Shown here piece by piece: positions 25,956 through 34,722 of a DNA stretch of 64,000 nucleotides; position 1 is the stretch's first letter, and each line of letters begins with the position of its first letter. This DNA is from JAIYDJ01 sp031400505. GTDB taxonomy: Bacteria > Pseudomonadota > Alphaproteobacteria > Rhodobacterales > Rhodobacteraceae. A program made the position numbers and the translations under genes. The stretch spans positions 30,626-94,625 of the forward strand of contig JANNPZ010000040.1 of the NCBI GenBank assembly GCA_031400505.1, read 5' to 3'. Below the pieces are notes generated by a model. The model was not told the origin of the DNA, made no database searches, and saw only the letters and a list, made by a program, of their open reading frames with translations.

Positions 25956-26198
25956 ATGGCAATGCAAGCCCACGAGATTGAAGACTTGATCCGCGCGGGC
26001 TTTCCGCAGGCCAAGATCACGATCACCGATCTGGCCGGGGACGGCAATCATTGGGCGGCCGAGGTGATTGATGCAAGCTTCAAGGGAATGAACCGGGTGC
26101 AGCAGCAGCGCGCGGTCTATGCCAGTCTGAAGGGAAAGATGGACGGGCCTTCGGGGGTGTTGCATGCGCTTGCGCTGACGACCAAGGCGCCGGACTGA
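25956..26198 (+). CDS. BolA family protein
   Basis: This 80-residue BolA-fold protein (MAMQAHEIEDLIRAGFPQAKITITDLAGDGNHWAAEVIDASFKG...) has the conserved HWAAEVI segment and the C-terminal HALALTTKAP. BolA proteins pair with monothiol glutaredoxins to handle [2Fe-2S] clusters. Its last base overlaps the start of a small membrane-protein gene, followed by grxD. Confidence 0.93.
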   Translation: MAMQAHEIEDLIRAGFPQAKITITDLAGDGNHWAAEVIDASFKGMNRVQQQRAVYASLKGKMDGPSGVLHALALTTKAPD

Positions 26199-26398
26199 TG
26201 GCGGGCAATCTCGGCCAATTGGGCATGGTGGTGATGGGGCTGGTCGGTCTGATCAGCGTGATCCGGGCGCGGCGCACAGGTCGGCGCGACGACCCGGTGT
26301 CAGATGCACGCCTGACCGAGCGGATGGAAATAGAGCGGCGGATGGGGTCTTACCTCGCCAGCCGGGAAACAGCGAAAAGCGAGAGGAACGAGCGATGA
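26198..26398 (+). CDS. Small single-pass membrane protein between bolA and grxD
   Basis: This is a 66-residue protein with one hydrophobic N-terminal segment (LGQLGMVVMGLVGLISVI) and a charged Arg/Glu-rich tail. Its start shares one base with the bolA stop and its stop overlaps grxD by four bases, so it appears translationally coupled to both. I recognise no family. The position suggests a role linked to the BolA-glutaredoxin pair, but this is inference. Confidence 0.75.
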   Translation: MAGNLGQLGMVVMGLVGLISVIRARRTGRRDDPVSDARLTERMEIERRMGSYLASRETAKSERNER

Positions 26399-26754
26399 GC
26401 GCCGTTGACACAATCAAGACCACCATCGAAGCCAATGACGTCGTGCTGTTCATGAAGGGCACCAAGATGATGCCGCAATGCGGGTTCTCATCGCGCGTTG
26501 CCGGTGTGCTGAACTACATGGGCGTCTCTTTTGCCGATGTAAACGTGCTCGCCGACGCTGAAATCCGTCAAGGGATCAAGGATTTCAGCGACTGGCCAAC
26601 CATCCCGCAGCTGTACGTCAAGGGCGAGTTCGTCGGCGGTTGCGATATCATCACCGAAATGACCTTGTCGGGCGAGCTGGATCAGTTGTTTGAAGCCAAG
26701 GGTGTGACCTACGACAAGGCCGCCGCTGACAAGATCCGCCAAGCCAACGGCTGA
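26395..26754 (+). CDS. grxD: Monothiol glutaredoxin (Grx4 family)
   Basis: This 119-residue glutaredoxin has the CGFS active site in MPQCGFSSRV, and the glutathione-binding segments WPTIPQLYVKGEFVGGCDI are intact. Monothiol glutaredoxins bind and deliver [2Fe-2S] clusters together with BolA, encoded just upstream. Confidence 0.95.
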   Translation: MSAVDTIKTTIEANDVVLFMKGTKMMPQCGFSSRVAGVLNYMGVSFADVNVLADAEIRQGIKDFSDWPTIPQLYVKGEFVGGCDIITEMTLSGELDQLFEAKGVTYDKAAADKIRQANG

Positions 26755-26883
26755 CGCACGGGTTGCATTGGGTCGGGCTGGCGCAACCAACAAGCAATGT
26801 GGCAGTTCTTCCAGATGCACCCGCAAAGAACCCTGGCCTTCTGACGACTGGCAGCGCGACCGCCCCCGAACTGTGCGGCCGTT
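26746..26883 (-). ncRNA. Candidate structured RNA downstream of zapA (6S-like)
   Basis: The 149-base gap between convergent grxD and zapA, plus the last bases of grxD, folds into a long rod. AACGGC (26746-26751) pairs with GCCGTT (26878-26883), CGCAC (26755-26759) with GTGCG (26873-26877), GGTCG-GCTG (26771-26780) with CAGC-CGACC (26852-26861) around one mismatch, and GTTCTT (26805-26810) with AAGAAC (26826-26831). A closed rod with internal bubbles beside zapA is what 6S RNA looks like. The minus strand (following zapA) is my choice; the plus strand has the same stems. Not verified. Confidence 0.5.
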
Positions 26884-26903
26884 TTCGGGTCAAGTGACCG
26901 GAT

Positions 26904-27275
26904 TTACTGGCGCTCTTGCATCCTGTCGGCCAGCGCCTCGGCACGCGCTGCAATCTCGGCAAGGGTTTCAATGACCTGAGGCGGAATGACGGCCACCTCG
27001 ATCTTTTCGCGCGCCGGAACCGGGCGCGCCTCAATCTCTGCGAGTTCGGCGCGCAACCGGCGCAACTCGTCTTCGGTGCTTGCGGCCTTGTCTGCAATCA
27101 GCAGACCCGCCATCAACAGCATTCGTGCCTCTGGAATCCGGCCCATCTGTTCGACAATCGGTTTGGCTTCGGTGTCAAGCAATTGCGCTGCGGCGCGCAA
27201 GAAATGCTCTTCGCCGGGCTGGCAGGCGACGTGAAAAGTCCTGCCGCCGATCTGGATATCAAGCTCTGGCATCAA
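26904..27275 (-). CDS. zapA: Cell division protein ZapA
   Basis: This 123-residue ZapA protein cross-links FtsZ filaments at the division site. The N-terminus MPELDIQIGGRTFHVACQPGEEHFLRAAAQLLD and MLLMAGLLIADKAA match the family, and the rest forms a coiled coil. Its start overlaps the end of an upstream coiled-coil gene by 17 bases. Confidence 0.92.
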   Translation of the reverse strand: MMPELDIQIGGRTFHVACQPGEEHFLRAAAQLLDTEAKPIVEQMGRIPEARMLLMAGLLIADKAASTEDELRRLRAELAEIEARPVPAREKIEVAVIPPQVIETLAEIAARAEALADRMQERQ

Positions 27276-27795
27276 CCTCTCCCTTGAGGGTTTTGTCGGC
27301 CTGAGCGATCAACGGGTCAAGCACGGCAAGGATGTCTTCCAATTCGGCAACTTCTGCGCCACGGGTTGCCCGCAACCCCTCCATCTCGATTTCCATGGTG
27401 CGGTTGATCAAAGCCGGATCGGTGGCATTTTCTTCCGCCGCCTCGCGCAGGGCGCGCAACTGTCCGCCTTGCTGTATCATCATGCGATGGGCACGGCTAA
27501 GCTCAAGCCCTTGGGCGTCGAGTTGGCGGACGAGGTCAGCGATCTGGTCTTCAAGGGCACTGCGCAGCTTGGCTTCTTTGTCACGAACGACTTTCAAACG
27601 CTCTGAAAGCTGGGCGTTGGCCATTTGCTCTTCGTCCAGAGCAGTGGAAAGCCGGTCCAATTCGTCGTGCAGGTCGGTGTCATCGGGCGACTGCGCAGTT
27701 GCAACCTCTGCAGGGGCAGGCGCAGACTCCAGCCCCTTTGCGATTCGCTCCAGCGCCGCGGTGATCCGCCGTTCCAGTTCCGCGATGTCTTGCAT
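27259..27795 (-). CDS. Coiled-coil protein coupled to zapA
   Basis: This 178-residue protein (MQDIAELERRITAALER...) is predicted to be almost entirely coiled coil (LDRLSTALDEEQMANAQLSERL; LEDQIADLVRQLDAQGLEL). No enzymatic motif or membrane segment is present. It overlaps zapA by 17 bases on the same strand, so co-translation is likely, and a role in division or in ZapA/FtsZ assembly, analogous to ZapB, is plausible but unproven. The chosen ATG has AGGGG close upstream; a TTG 18 bases earlier is the alternative. Confidence 0.75.
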   Translation of the reverse strand: MQDIAELERRITAALERIAKGLESAPAPAEVATAQSPDDTDLHDELDRLSTALDEEQMANAQLSERLKVVRDKEAKLRSALEDQIADLVRQLDAQGLELSRAHRMMIQQGGQLRALREAAEENATDPALINRTMEIEMEGLRATRGAEVAELEDILAVLDPLIAQADKTLKGEVDARA

Positions 27796-27940
27796 CCCCT
27801 GCCCCTTTGGCAACTGCCCTTGCCTGCATGTTTATGCGAATCGACACAGACTGCGTCAACTGAAACCATAGCGCAAGGTACACGCACTGACTGCCCCTTT
27901 GCTGCCAATGTCTTGCGAGGTGTGCTTGATCTTGCCTACG

Positions 27941-27962
27941 AGGGTGATATGCACCCTATAAT
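27941..27962 (+). promoter_or_regulatory. Transketolase promoter with overlapping palindrome
   Basis: A consensus TATAAT (27957-27962) lies 24 bases before the tkt start. Directly upstream and overlapping it by one base is a perfect inverted repeat AGGGTG-ATATG-CACCCT, so a protein bound there would block RNA polymerase. TTGCCT is the nearest -35-like sequence, at a long spacing of 19. Confidence 0.55.
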
Positions 27963-27986
27963 GCCTTTAAGCACAGGATCAAGCCC

Positions 27987-30002
27987 TTGGATATTTCGAC
28001 CCTTCGCGCCCGACACCCCGACCATTGGATGCAGGCGGCTGCCATCCGGGTGCTGACCCTGGATGCGGTGGCCCAGGCCAATTCCGGCCATTCGGGCATG
28101 CCGATGGGTATGGCTGACGTGGCGACCGTGCTCTTTGACCGGCATCTGAAGTTCGACCCCGCCGCCCCCCGCTGGCCCGACCGCGACCGGTTCATCCTGT
28201 CGGCGGGGCATGGGTCGATGCTGATCTACAGCCTGCTGCACCTGACGGGCTATGCCGACATGACGTTGGACCAGATCCGCGCGTTCCGGCAATGGGGGGC
28301 GATCACGGCGGGCCACCCGGAATACGGCCATGTCGCGGGGGTGGAAACCACCACCGGGCCGCTGGGTCAGGGCATCGCCAATGCAGTCGGCTTTGCCATT
28401 GCCGAGGAATCCCTGCGCGCGCATTGGGGCGCGAAGATCGTCGATCACCACACTTGGGTGATTGCAGGCGATGGTTGCCTGATGGAGGGCATCAGCCAGG
28501 AGGCGATCGCGCTGGCGGGCAAGCAGGCGTTGTCACGGCTGATCGTGCTGTGGGATGACAACGGCATCACCATCGACGGCAAAGTTTCCCTGTCGGACAT
28601 CACCGACCAGCAGGCGCGCTTTGCCGCCAGCGGCTGGGATGTGTTTGCCTGTGACGGCCACGACCCCGTGGATATCGACCGCGCCCTGACGGCGGCTAAA
28701 GCCAGCCCGCGCCCGGCTCTGGTGGCCTGCAAGACGCATATCGCACTTGGGTCGTCGGCGCAGGATACGTCCAAGGGGCATGGCGCACTGACCGACAAGC
28801 AGTTGATCGCCGATACCCGGGCGGCCTATGGCTGGACCCACGGGCCTTTCGACATTCCGGCGGATATCAAGGCCGCATGGGAGGCGAAGGGCGCGCGGGG
28901 TGCCGCTGCGCATGCGGCCTGGGCGGCCCGGCTGGCCGCGTTGCCTGCCGGACGTCGTTCAGCTCTTGAGCGGGTGATGGCGGGCGAGGTTCCCGCGAAA
29001 CTCGCAGCCGCATTGCGCGCGTTCAAGAAACAGGCAGCGGCCGATGCGCCCAAGATCGCCACCCGCGCGGCGTCGGAAAAGGTGTTGGGCGTCATCAATC
29101 CGATCATGACCGAGACCATCGGCGGATCCGCCGACCTGACGGGGTCGAACAACACCAGGACCGCCGACATGGGCACCTTCGGCCCGGAAGATCGCAAGGG
29201 CCGCTATGTCTATTATGGTATCCGCGAGCATGGGATGGCGGCGGCAATGAACGGCATGGCGTTGCATGGCGGCGTGCGGCCCTATGGCGGCACGTTCATG
29301 TGCTTTACCGACTATGCCCGCCCCGCGATGCGGTTGTCCGCGTTGATGGGCGTGCCGGTGGTCTATGTGATGACGCACGACTCGATTGGTCTGGGCGAGG
29401 ATGGCCCGACCCATCAGCCGGTCGAGCATCTGGCGATTTCGCGCGCCACGCCCAACACTTACGTCATCCGCCCCGCCGATCTGGTGGAAACCGCCGAAGC
29501 CTGGGAAGTGGCGTTGAACGCAAAGACGACACCGACCGTTTTGGCGCTGAGCCGGCAGAACTTGGCCGCAGTGCGCAAGGTCTATACCGCAGAAAACAAG
29601 GTGGCCAAAGGTGGCTACATCTTGGCCGAGGCTGTGGCTAAGCGGCAGGTCATCCTGATGGCGACCGGGTCCGAAGTCGAGATCGCGCTGAAAGCGCGCG
29701 ATCTGCTGGAGACTGACGGGGTCGGAACACGGGTTGTGTCGATGCCCTGCTGGGAGCTGTTCGAAGAGCAAGACGCCGCCTATCGCCGCCGCGTGCTGCC
29801 GCCGGGTCCGGTGCGCGTGGCCATCGAGGCGGGCATCCGCTTTGGCTGGGACCGCTGGCTGTTTGGCGAAGGCGGGCGGCGTGAAAAATCGGGTTTTATC
29901 GGGATGCACGGCTTTGGCGCATCGGCACCGATCGACCGGCTATATGCCGAGTTCGGCATCACCGCCGAGGCAGCGGCAGCAAAGGCAAAATCGCTGCTGT
30001 AG
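27987..30002 (+). CDS. tkt: Transketolase
   Basis: This thiamine-diphosphate enzyme of the pentose phosphate or Calvin pathway is 671 residues, the normal length. It has the substrate His in NSGHSGMPMG, the ThDP/Mg motif GDGCLMEGISQEA with DDNGITIDG, and IREHGMAAAMNGMALHGG in the pyrimidine domain. It starts at TTG with AGGA before it; no ATG fits until residue 15. gap lies two genes downstream, and together they may form a loose carbon-metabolism cluster. Confidence 0.96.
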   Translation: MDISTLRARHPDHWMQAAAIRVLTLDAVAQANSGHSGMPMGMADVATVLFDRHLKFDPAAPRWPDRDRFILSAGHGSMLIYSLLHLTGYADMTLDQIRAFRQWGAITAGHPEYGHVAGVETTTGPLGQGIANAVGFAIAEESLRAHWGAKIVDHHTWVIAGDGCLMEGISQEAIALAGKQALSRLIVLWDDNGITIDGKVSLSDITDQQARFAASGWDVFACDGHDPVDIDRALTAAKASPRPALVACKTHIALGSSAQDTSKGHGALTDKQLIADTRAAYGWTHGPFDIPADIKAAWEAKGARGAAAHAAWAARLAALPAGRRSALERVMAGEVPAKLAAALRAFKKQAAADAPKIATRAASEKVLGVINPIMTETIGGSADLTGSNNTRTADMGTFGPEDRKGRYVYYGIREHGMAAAMNGMALHGGVRPYGGTFMCFTDYARPAMRLSALMGVPVVYVMTHDSIGLGEDGPTHQPVEHLAISRATPNTYVIRPADLVETAEAWEVALNAKTTPTVLALSRQNLAAVRKVYTAENKVAKGGYILAEAVAKRQVILMATGSEVEIALKARDLLETDGVGTRVVSMPCWELFEEQDAAYRRRVLPPGPVRVAIEAGIRFGWDRWLFGEGGRREKSGFIGMHGFGASAPIDRLYAEFGITAEAAAAKAKSLL

Positions 30003-30062
30003 TCTGGACATTGCGCGCGCGGCCGGGGGTCAACCCCGCCCGCTTCGTCAAGTCCTGCCCTG

Positions 30063-31034
30063 TCAGTGCGGAGCGCTTTGCTTGCCAGTCAGCCCGGCGA
30101 TGGCAGGCAAGATGAACCGGGCCGTGACAGGGATCAGCAACAGCCCCAATGCCAGGCCGAACACCCCGTCAAAAAACGCCGTGACCGCCCATTCGGCAAA
30201 GCCTGCGGCAAAGGTCATGCCACGCGCCACCCCTTCGGCGATGTGGTGGATCGTGTCGTAAAGCCACGATGCCCCCAGCACATCCAACCCATGGATGACG
30301 ATGTTGCCACCCACCCACAGCATCGCCGCCGTGCCCACCACCGACAGCACCGACATCACCTTGGGCATCGCCAGCACCAAACCGCGACCAAAGGCGCGGG
30401 TTGCCGAAACCCGCGCATTGGCCGACAGATAAAGCCCCACGTCATCCATCTTCACGATCAGCGCGACCGTGCCGTAGACCACGACGGTGATCACGGTGCC
30501 CACTATGGCAAGCGTGATCGCCTCAAGCAGGATCGAGCTTTCCGGGATCGTGGCAAGGGCAATGGTCATGATCTCGGCCGACAGGATGAAGTCGGTCTTG
30601 ATCGCACCCGCCACGCGTTCCTCTTCCAGATGGCCGGGGTCCTTGGGATCAAGATCTTCGTCAACCATCGCATTGCTATGCGGGAACAGCGCGTGGTGGA
30701 TCTTTTCGGCCCCCTCAAAACACAGATAAGCCCCGCCCAGCATCAACAAAGGCGTCAAAGCCCAGGGCAAAAGGTTGGCCAACAGCAAGGCCGCGGGCAG
30801 CAGGATCAGCAGCTTGTTCTTCAGCGACCCTTTGGCAATCCGCCAGATGATCGGCAATTCGCGGTCGGCGTCAAAGCCGTGGACGTATTTCGGCGTGACC
30901 GCCGCATCGTCGATCACCACCCCCGCCGCCTTGGCCCCCGCCTTGGCCGCCGCCGCCGCGATGTCATCAACCGACGCTGCCGCGACCTTGGCAATCGCCG
31001 CCACATCATCCAGAAGTGCCAGAAGTCCGCTCAT
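30063..31034 (-). CDS. DUF808 (YedI-like) inner-membrane protein
   Basis: This 323-residue protein starts MSGLLALLDDVAAIAKVAAA, the DUF808 signature, and has several hydrophobic helices (LLILLPAALLLANLLPWALTPLLMLGGAYL; SILLEAITLAIVGTVITVVVYGTVALIV; and C-terminal segments). The function of this family is unknown. It ends convergent to tkt with a short GC-rich gap. Confidence 0.9.
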   Translation of the reverse strand: MSGLLALLDDVAAIAKVAAASVDDIAAAAAKAGAKAAGVVIDDAAVTPKYVHGFDADRELPIIWRIAKGSLKNKLLILLPAALLLANLLPWALTPLLMLGGAYLCFEGAEKIHHALFPHSNAMVDEDLDPKDPGHLEEERVAGAIKTDFILSAEIMTIALATIPESSILLEAITLAIVGTVITVVVYGTVALIVKMDDVGLYLSANARVSATRAFGRGLVLAMPKVMSVLSVVGTAAMLWVGGNIVIHGLDVLGASWLYDTIHHIAEGVARGMTFAAGFAEWAVTAFFDGVFGLALGLLLIPVTARFILPAIAGLTGKQSAPH

Positions 31035-31178
31035 CGTCCCACCGTCGGTTGTGCGCGGCCAATCTAGCCGCTGCATGCCCGCGAACAAGACCGAAGTGAC
31101 CGTGTCAGCAAACCTTCATGGTTTCGACGTCTGCCTGTCGTTCTGCCCGGCTCTTCTGCGCCAAAAGGAGAGTGTGCG

Positions 31179-31874
31179 ATGCCACATGATTACGAGTTGG
31201 CCCTGATCGGGGGTGATGGTTGGGTGAACCCGCATTTGGGGGTCAGATTCGATGCCCTCGGGCATTTCCTGCCCGAGCATGGCAATACCGTCGTAGCCCA
31301 GGTCGCACCCGGATCGCCAACCGAAGCCGCGCTGATCGCATTGCGCGCCGATCTGCAAGCGCTGCCATGCGCCGCTCATTTCGCCTTTACCGCCGTTGCA
31401 AGCTATCACATGACGGTTTTCGAAGGCGTGATCGAAACGCGCCGCGCCTCCGGGTTCTGGCCGGACACCGTCCCGCCTGATGCCCCCATCGAAGATGCCA
31501 CCGCCCGGATGATCGACCTTCTGGCAAGCTGGCAGGCACCGGCGGACTTTTCGATGCGTATCACTGAAGTGACGCCTTTCGGATTGCGTTTGACCGGAGC
31601 CACCGAGGAAGACGAGGCCACTGCCCGTGCCTGGCGAGACAGCCTGAGCATCGCTCTGGGTCTGCGCACGCCAAAACACGCAAGCTATGGCTTTCACGTC
31701 ACGCTTGCTTATGTGATGCGCCCCTTACCGTTGTCGGCCTTGCCGGGTCTGCGGGTCGACATGGATGGCTTGACCGAAAAGATGCAGCGGGCCGTCCCCG
31801 TATTGCATCTGATGCGACCTGCATTTTGCCGGTTCGCTGACATGAACGCCTTTCCTCCGGTTTTGCCGTTGTAA
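31179..31874 (+). CDS. DUF1868 protein, 2H phosphoesterase-like
   Basis: This 231-residue protein has two HxT motifs in the pattern of the 2H superfamily: SYHMTVFEGV near residue 80 and GFHVTLAYVM near residue 175. Related proteins hydrolyse cyclic phosphodiesters or 2'-5' bonds in nucleic acid or nucleotides. The N-terminus VNPHLGVRFDALGHFLPEHGNTVV is family-typical. AAGGAG precedes the ATG at good spacing. The substrate is unknown. Confidence 0.82.
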   Translation: MPHDYELALIGGDGWVNPHLGVRFDALGHFLPEHGNTVVAQVAPGSPTEAALIALRADLQALPCAAHFAFTAVASYHMTVFEGVIETRRASGFWPDTVPPDAPIEDATARMIDLLASWQAPADFSMRITEVTPFGLRLTGATEEDEATARAWRDSLSIALGLRTPKHASYGFHVTLAYVMRPLPLSALPGLRVDMDGLTEKMQRAVPVLHLMRPAFCRFADMNAFPPVLPL

Positions 31875-31945
31875 GGCGCGCACGGACGGGTTCTAAGTCG
31901 CGGCAGGATCGGTTAGGGTTACCCAAGCACATGCGGGAGTAGCCG

Positions 31946-32089
31946 TTGTCTGACCGTTCTACCTTGATCTTTTCTCTTGCTTTGTTAGGCGCGGGACTGG
32001 CGGATTTGGTATTGAACGGCGGGGCAATCATGTTTTTCTTGCTGTTGAAGCTGACCGATCTTGTCGAGTATCTGGCATTCTGGCGCTAA
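31946..32089 (+). CDS. 47-residue membrane micropeptide upstream of gap
   Basis: A short reading frame encodes MSDRSTLIFSLALLGAGLAD, then a second hydrophobic half (IMFFLLLKLTDLVEYLAFWR). It starts at TTG with GGGAG six bases before it and ends 79 bases before gap on the same strand. Two hydrophobic stretches suggest a small inner-membrane protein. I recall similar peptides upstream of gap in related genomes, but I do not know a function. It is short enough to be missed by ordinary gene calling. Confidence 0.7.
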   Translation: MSDRSTLIFSLALLGAGLADLVLNGGAIMFFLLLKLTDLVEYLAFWR

Positions 32090-32168
32090 GCGCGGCAGGG
32101 TGCATGCGTCATCCCGGCGACACGCATTTTCTGCACCAGTTGCCGCCACCAACCTCAAGGAGCTTTCC

Positions 32169-33170
<1,002 letters not shown>

Positions 33171-33344
33171 ACCGGGATGGGGGGGCCTGCGGGCACCCCC
33201 CAATTCTGCCGAACCTATGCACCGGGTGCATGACACGGCGGCGGCTTTGGCCGTTGTTTGCACCCGCAGCATTCGCCATATCCTGATCATGCGACACGGG
33301 GACAGCCATTCGGGCCGACCATCGCAGAGGAAAAGGACAAGACC

Positions 33345-33506
33345 ATGAAAACCATCATCGCATCCATGCGCGAAGCTGCCCGCAAACGGGCGCTGTTCGT
33401 GCGGACCCGCAACGAGATTGCCGCGATGCCGCGCGCAGCCGCGCTGGATCTGGGGATTTACCCCGAAGACGCCGACGCCATCGCGCGCAAGGCCGTCTGG
33501 GGCTGA
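33345..33506 (+). CDS. DUF1127-like small protein
   Basis: This 53-residue basic protein, MKTIIASMREAARKRALFVRTRNEIAAM..., carries the DUF1127 pattern RTRNEIAAMPRAAALDLGIYPEDADAIARKA. Short DUF1127 proteins in alphaproteobacteria are linked to phosphate and carbon metabolism and can be processed into small RNAs. It lies 174 bases after gap and is followed by a clear terminator. Confidence 0.8.
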   Translation: MKTIIASMREAARKRALFVRTRNEIAAMPRAAALDLGIYPEDADAIARKAVWG

Positions 33507-33528
33507 ACCGCCCGACAATCGATACCAA

Positions 33529-33551
33529 GGGGGCCAACCGGCCCCCTTTTT
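33529..33551 (+). terminator. Terminator between the DUF1127-like gene and the carbonic anhydrase gene
   Basis: A seven-base stem GGGGGCC/GGCCCCC with an AACC loop is followed by five T. It sits at the junction of two convergent genes. Confidence 0.8.
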
Positions 33552-34069
33552 CATGCCGGAAACATCCCCGCCCTGAACCGCGCCGCATTGGCGCGATAGC
33601 TGCGCGCCGAGGCCAGAAGACCATCCTGCGCCGCCTTATCCAAGGTGCGGATCACCTTGCCGGGGCTGCCCATCACCAGACTGCCATCCGCAATCTGCTT
33701 GCCTTCCGTGATCAGCGCGCAAGCCCCGATCAGACAGCCATCGCCGACCTTGGCCCCGTTCAACAACGTAGCCCCCATGCCGATCAGGCTGCCATGCCCG
33801 ATGACACAGCCATGCAGCATCGCCTTGTGCCCGATGGTGCAATCGGTCCCGATCAGCAGCGGATAGCCCATATCGGTGTGCAGCACCGCATTTTCCTGCA
33901 CGTTCGACCCCGCCCCGACCGTGATCCGCTCGTTATCGCCGCGCAGCACGGCACCGAACCAGATGTTGGCCCCCGCCTCGACCACGACATCGCCGATCAG
34001 AACGGCGGTGGGCGACACCCAAGCGTCGGGGTGGATGTGCGGGGATACGCCATCAAACGAATAGATCAT
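33551..34069 (-). CDS. Gamma-class carbonic anhydrase family protein
   Basis: This 172-residue left-handed beta-helix protein has hexapeptide repeats (VLIGDVVVEAGANIWFGAVLRGD; LLIGTDCTIGHKAMLHGCVIGHGSLIGMGA). The three zinc-binding His positions are represented by VLHTDMG and IGHKAMLHGC. Enzymes of this family may or may not hydrate CO2; some act as subunits of complex I. It shares four bases with the upstream gmk. Confidence 0.9.
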   Translation of the reverse strand: MIYSFDGVSPHIHPDAWVSPTAVLIGDVVVEAGANIWFGAVLRGDNERITVGAGSNVQENAVLHTDMGYPLLIGTDCTIGHKAMLHGCVIGHGSLIGMGATLLNGAKVGDGCLIGACALITEGKQIADGSLVMGSPGKVIRTLDKAAQDGLLASARSYRANAARFRAGMFPA

Positions 34070-34722
34070 CGTGCCTCGAACTCCCGGTTCAGGTTGCGCA
34101 CGAAGTCCGACAGCATGGGCTGGCGCGTGCGGCGCAGACGCTCTGCCACAAGAATGGCCTGCAAGTCATTGAAACAGCGATCAAGATCGTCGTTAATCAA
34201 GACATAGTCGTATTCCGCCCAATGGCTGATCTCATCGCGCGATCGCGCCATGCGGCCGGCGATCACGGCGGCGCTGTCGGCCCCGCGCCCATGCAGACGC
34301 GCATCCAGTTCGGCAATCGACGGCGGCAGGATGAACACCGACACCACGTCATTGCCGAGGCTGGAGTTGCGGATCTGCTGCCCGCCTTGCCAGTCGATGT
34401 CAAACAGCGTGTCGCGCCCCGCCTCCAGTGCCGCCGCCACCGGCCCACGCGGAGAGCCATAGAGGTTGCCGAACACCTCGGCATGTTCCAGCATTTCGCC
34501 CGCCGCGACCATCGCCTGAAAACCATCCCGGCTGCGGAAATGATAGTGCTGACCGTCCACTTCGCCCGGTCGCGCGGGCCGGGTGGTGGCCGAAACCGAA
34601 AACCGCAGGCTGTCATCCCAGGCCATCAACCGCCGCGCCAATGTCGATTTGCCCGCCCCTGAAGGCGACGACAGGATGAGCAATAGGCCACGGCGCTGCC
34701 CAGTCATCTTTTGCACACTCAT
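34066..34722 (-). CDS. gmk: Guanylate kinase
   Basis: This enzyme makes GDP from GMP. The 218-residue protein has the P-loop SSPSGAGKSTLARRL, the GMP-binding DGQHYHFRSRDGFQ and the DIDWQGGQQI segment. Start and stop overlap yicC and the carbonic anhydrase gene by four bases each, indicating a coupled three-gene transcript. An ATG five codons downstream is an alternative start. Confidence 0.96.
   Translation of the reverse strand: MSVQKMTGQRRGLLLILSSPSGAGKSTLARRLMAWDDSLRFSVSATTRPARPGEVDGQHYHFRSRDGFQAMVAAGEMLEHAEVFGNLYGSPRGPVAAALEAGRDTLFDIDWQGGQQIRNSSLGNDVVSVFILPPSIAELDARLHGRGADSAAVIAGRMARSRDEISHWAEYDYVLINDDLDRCFNDLQAILVAERLRRTRQPMLSDFVRNLNREFEAR

Noticed and set aside
33179..33201. Terminator after gap
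   Set aside because: A G-run and C-run can form a stem, but there is a bulge and no T-tract; not strong enough to list as a terminator.
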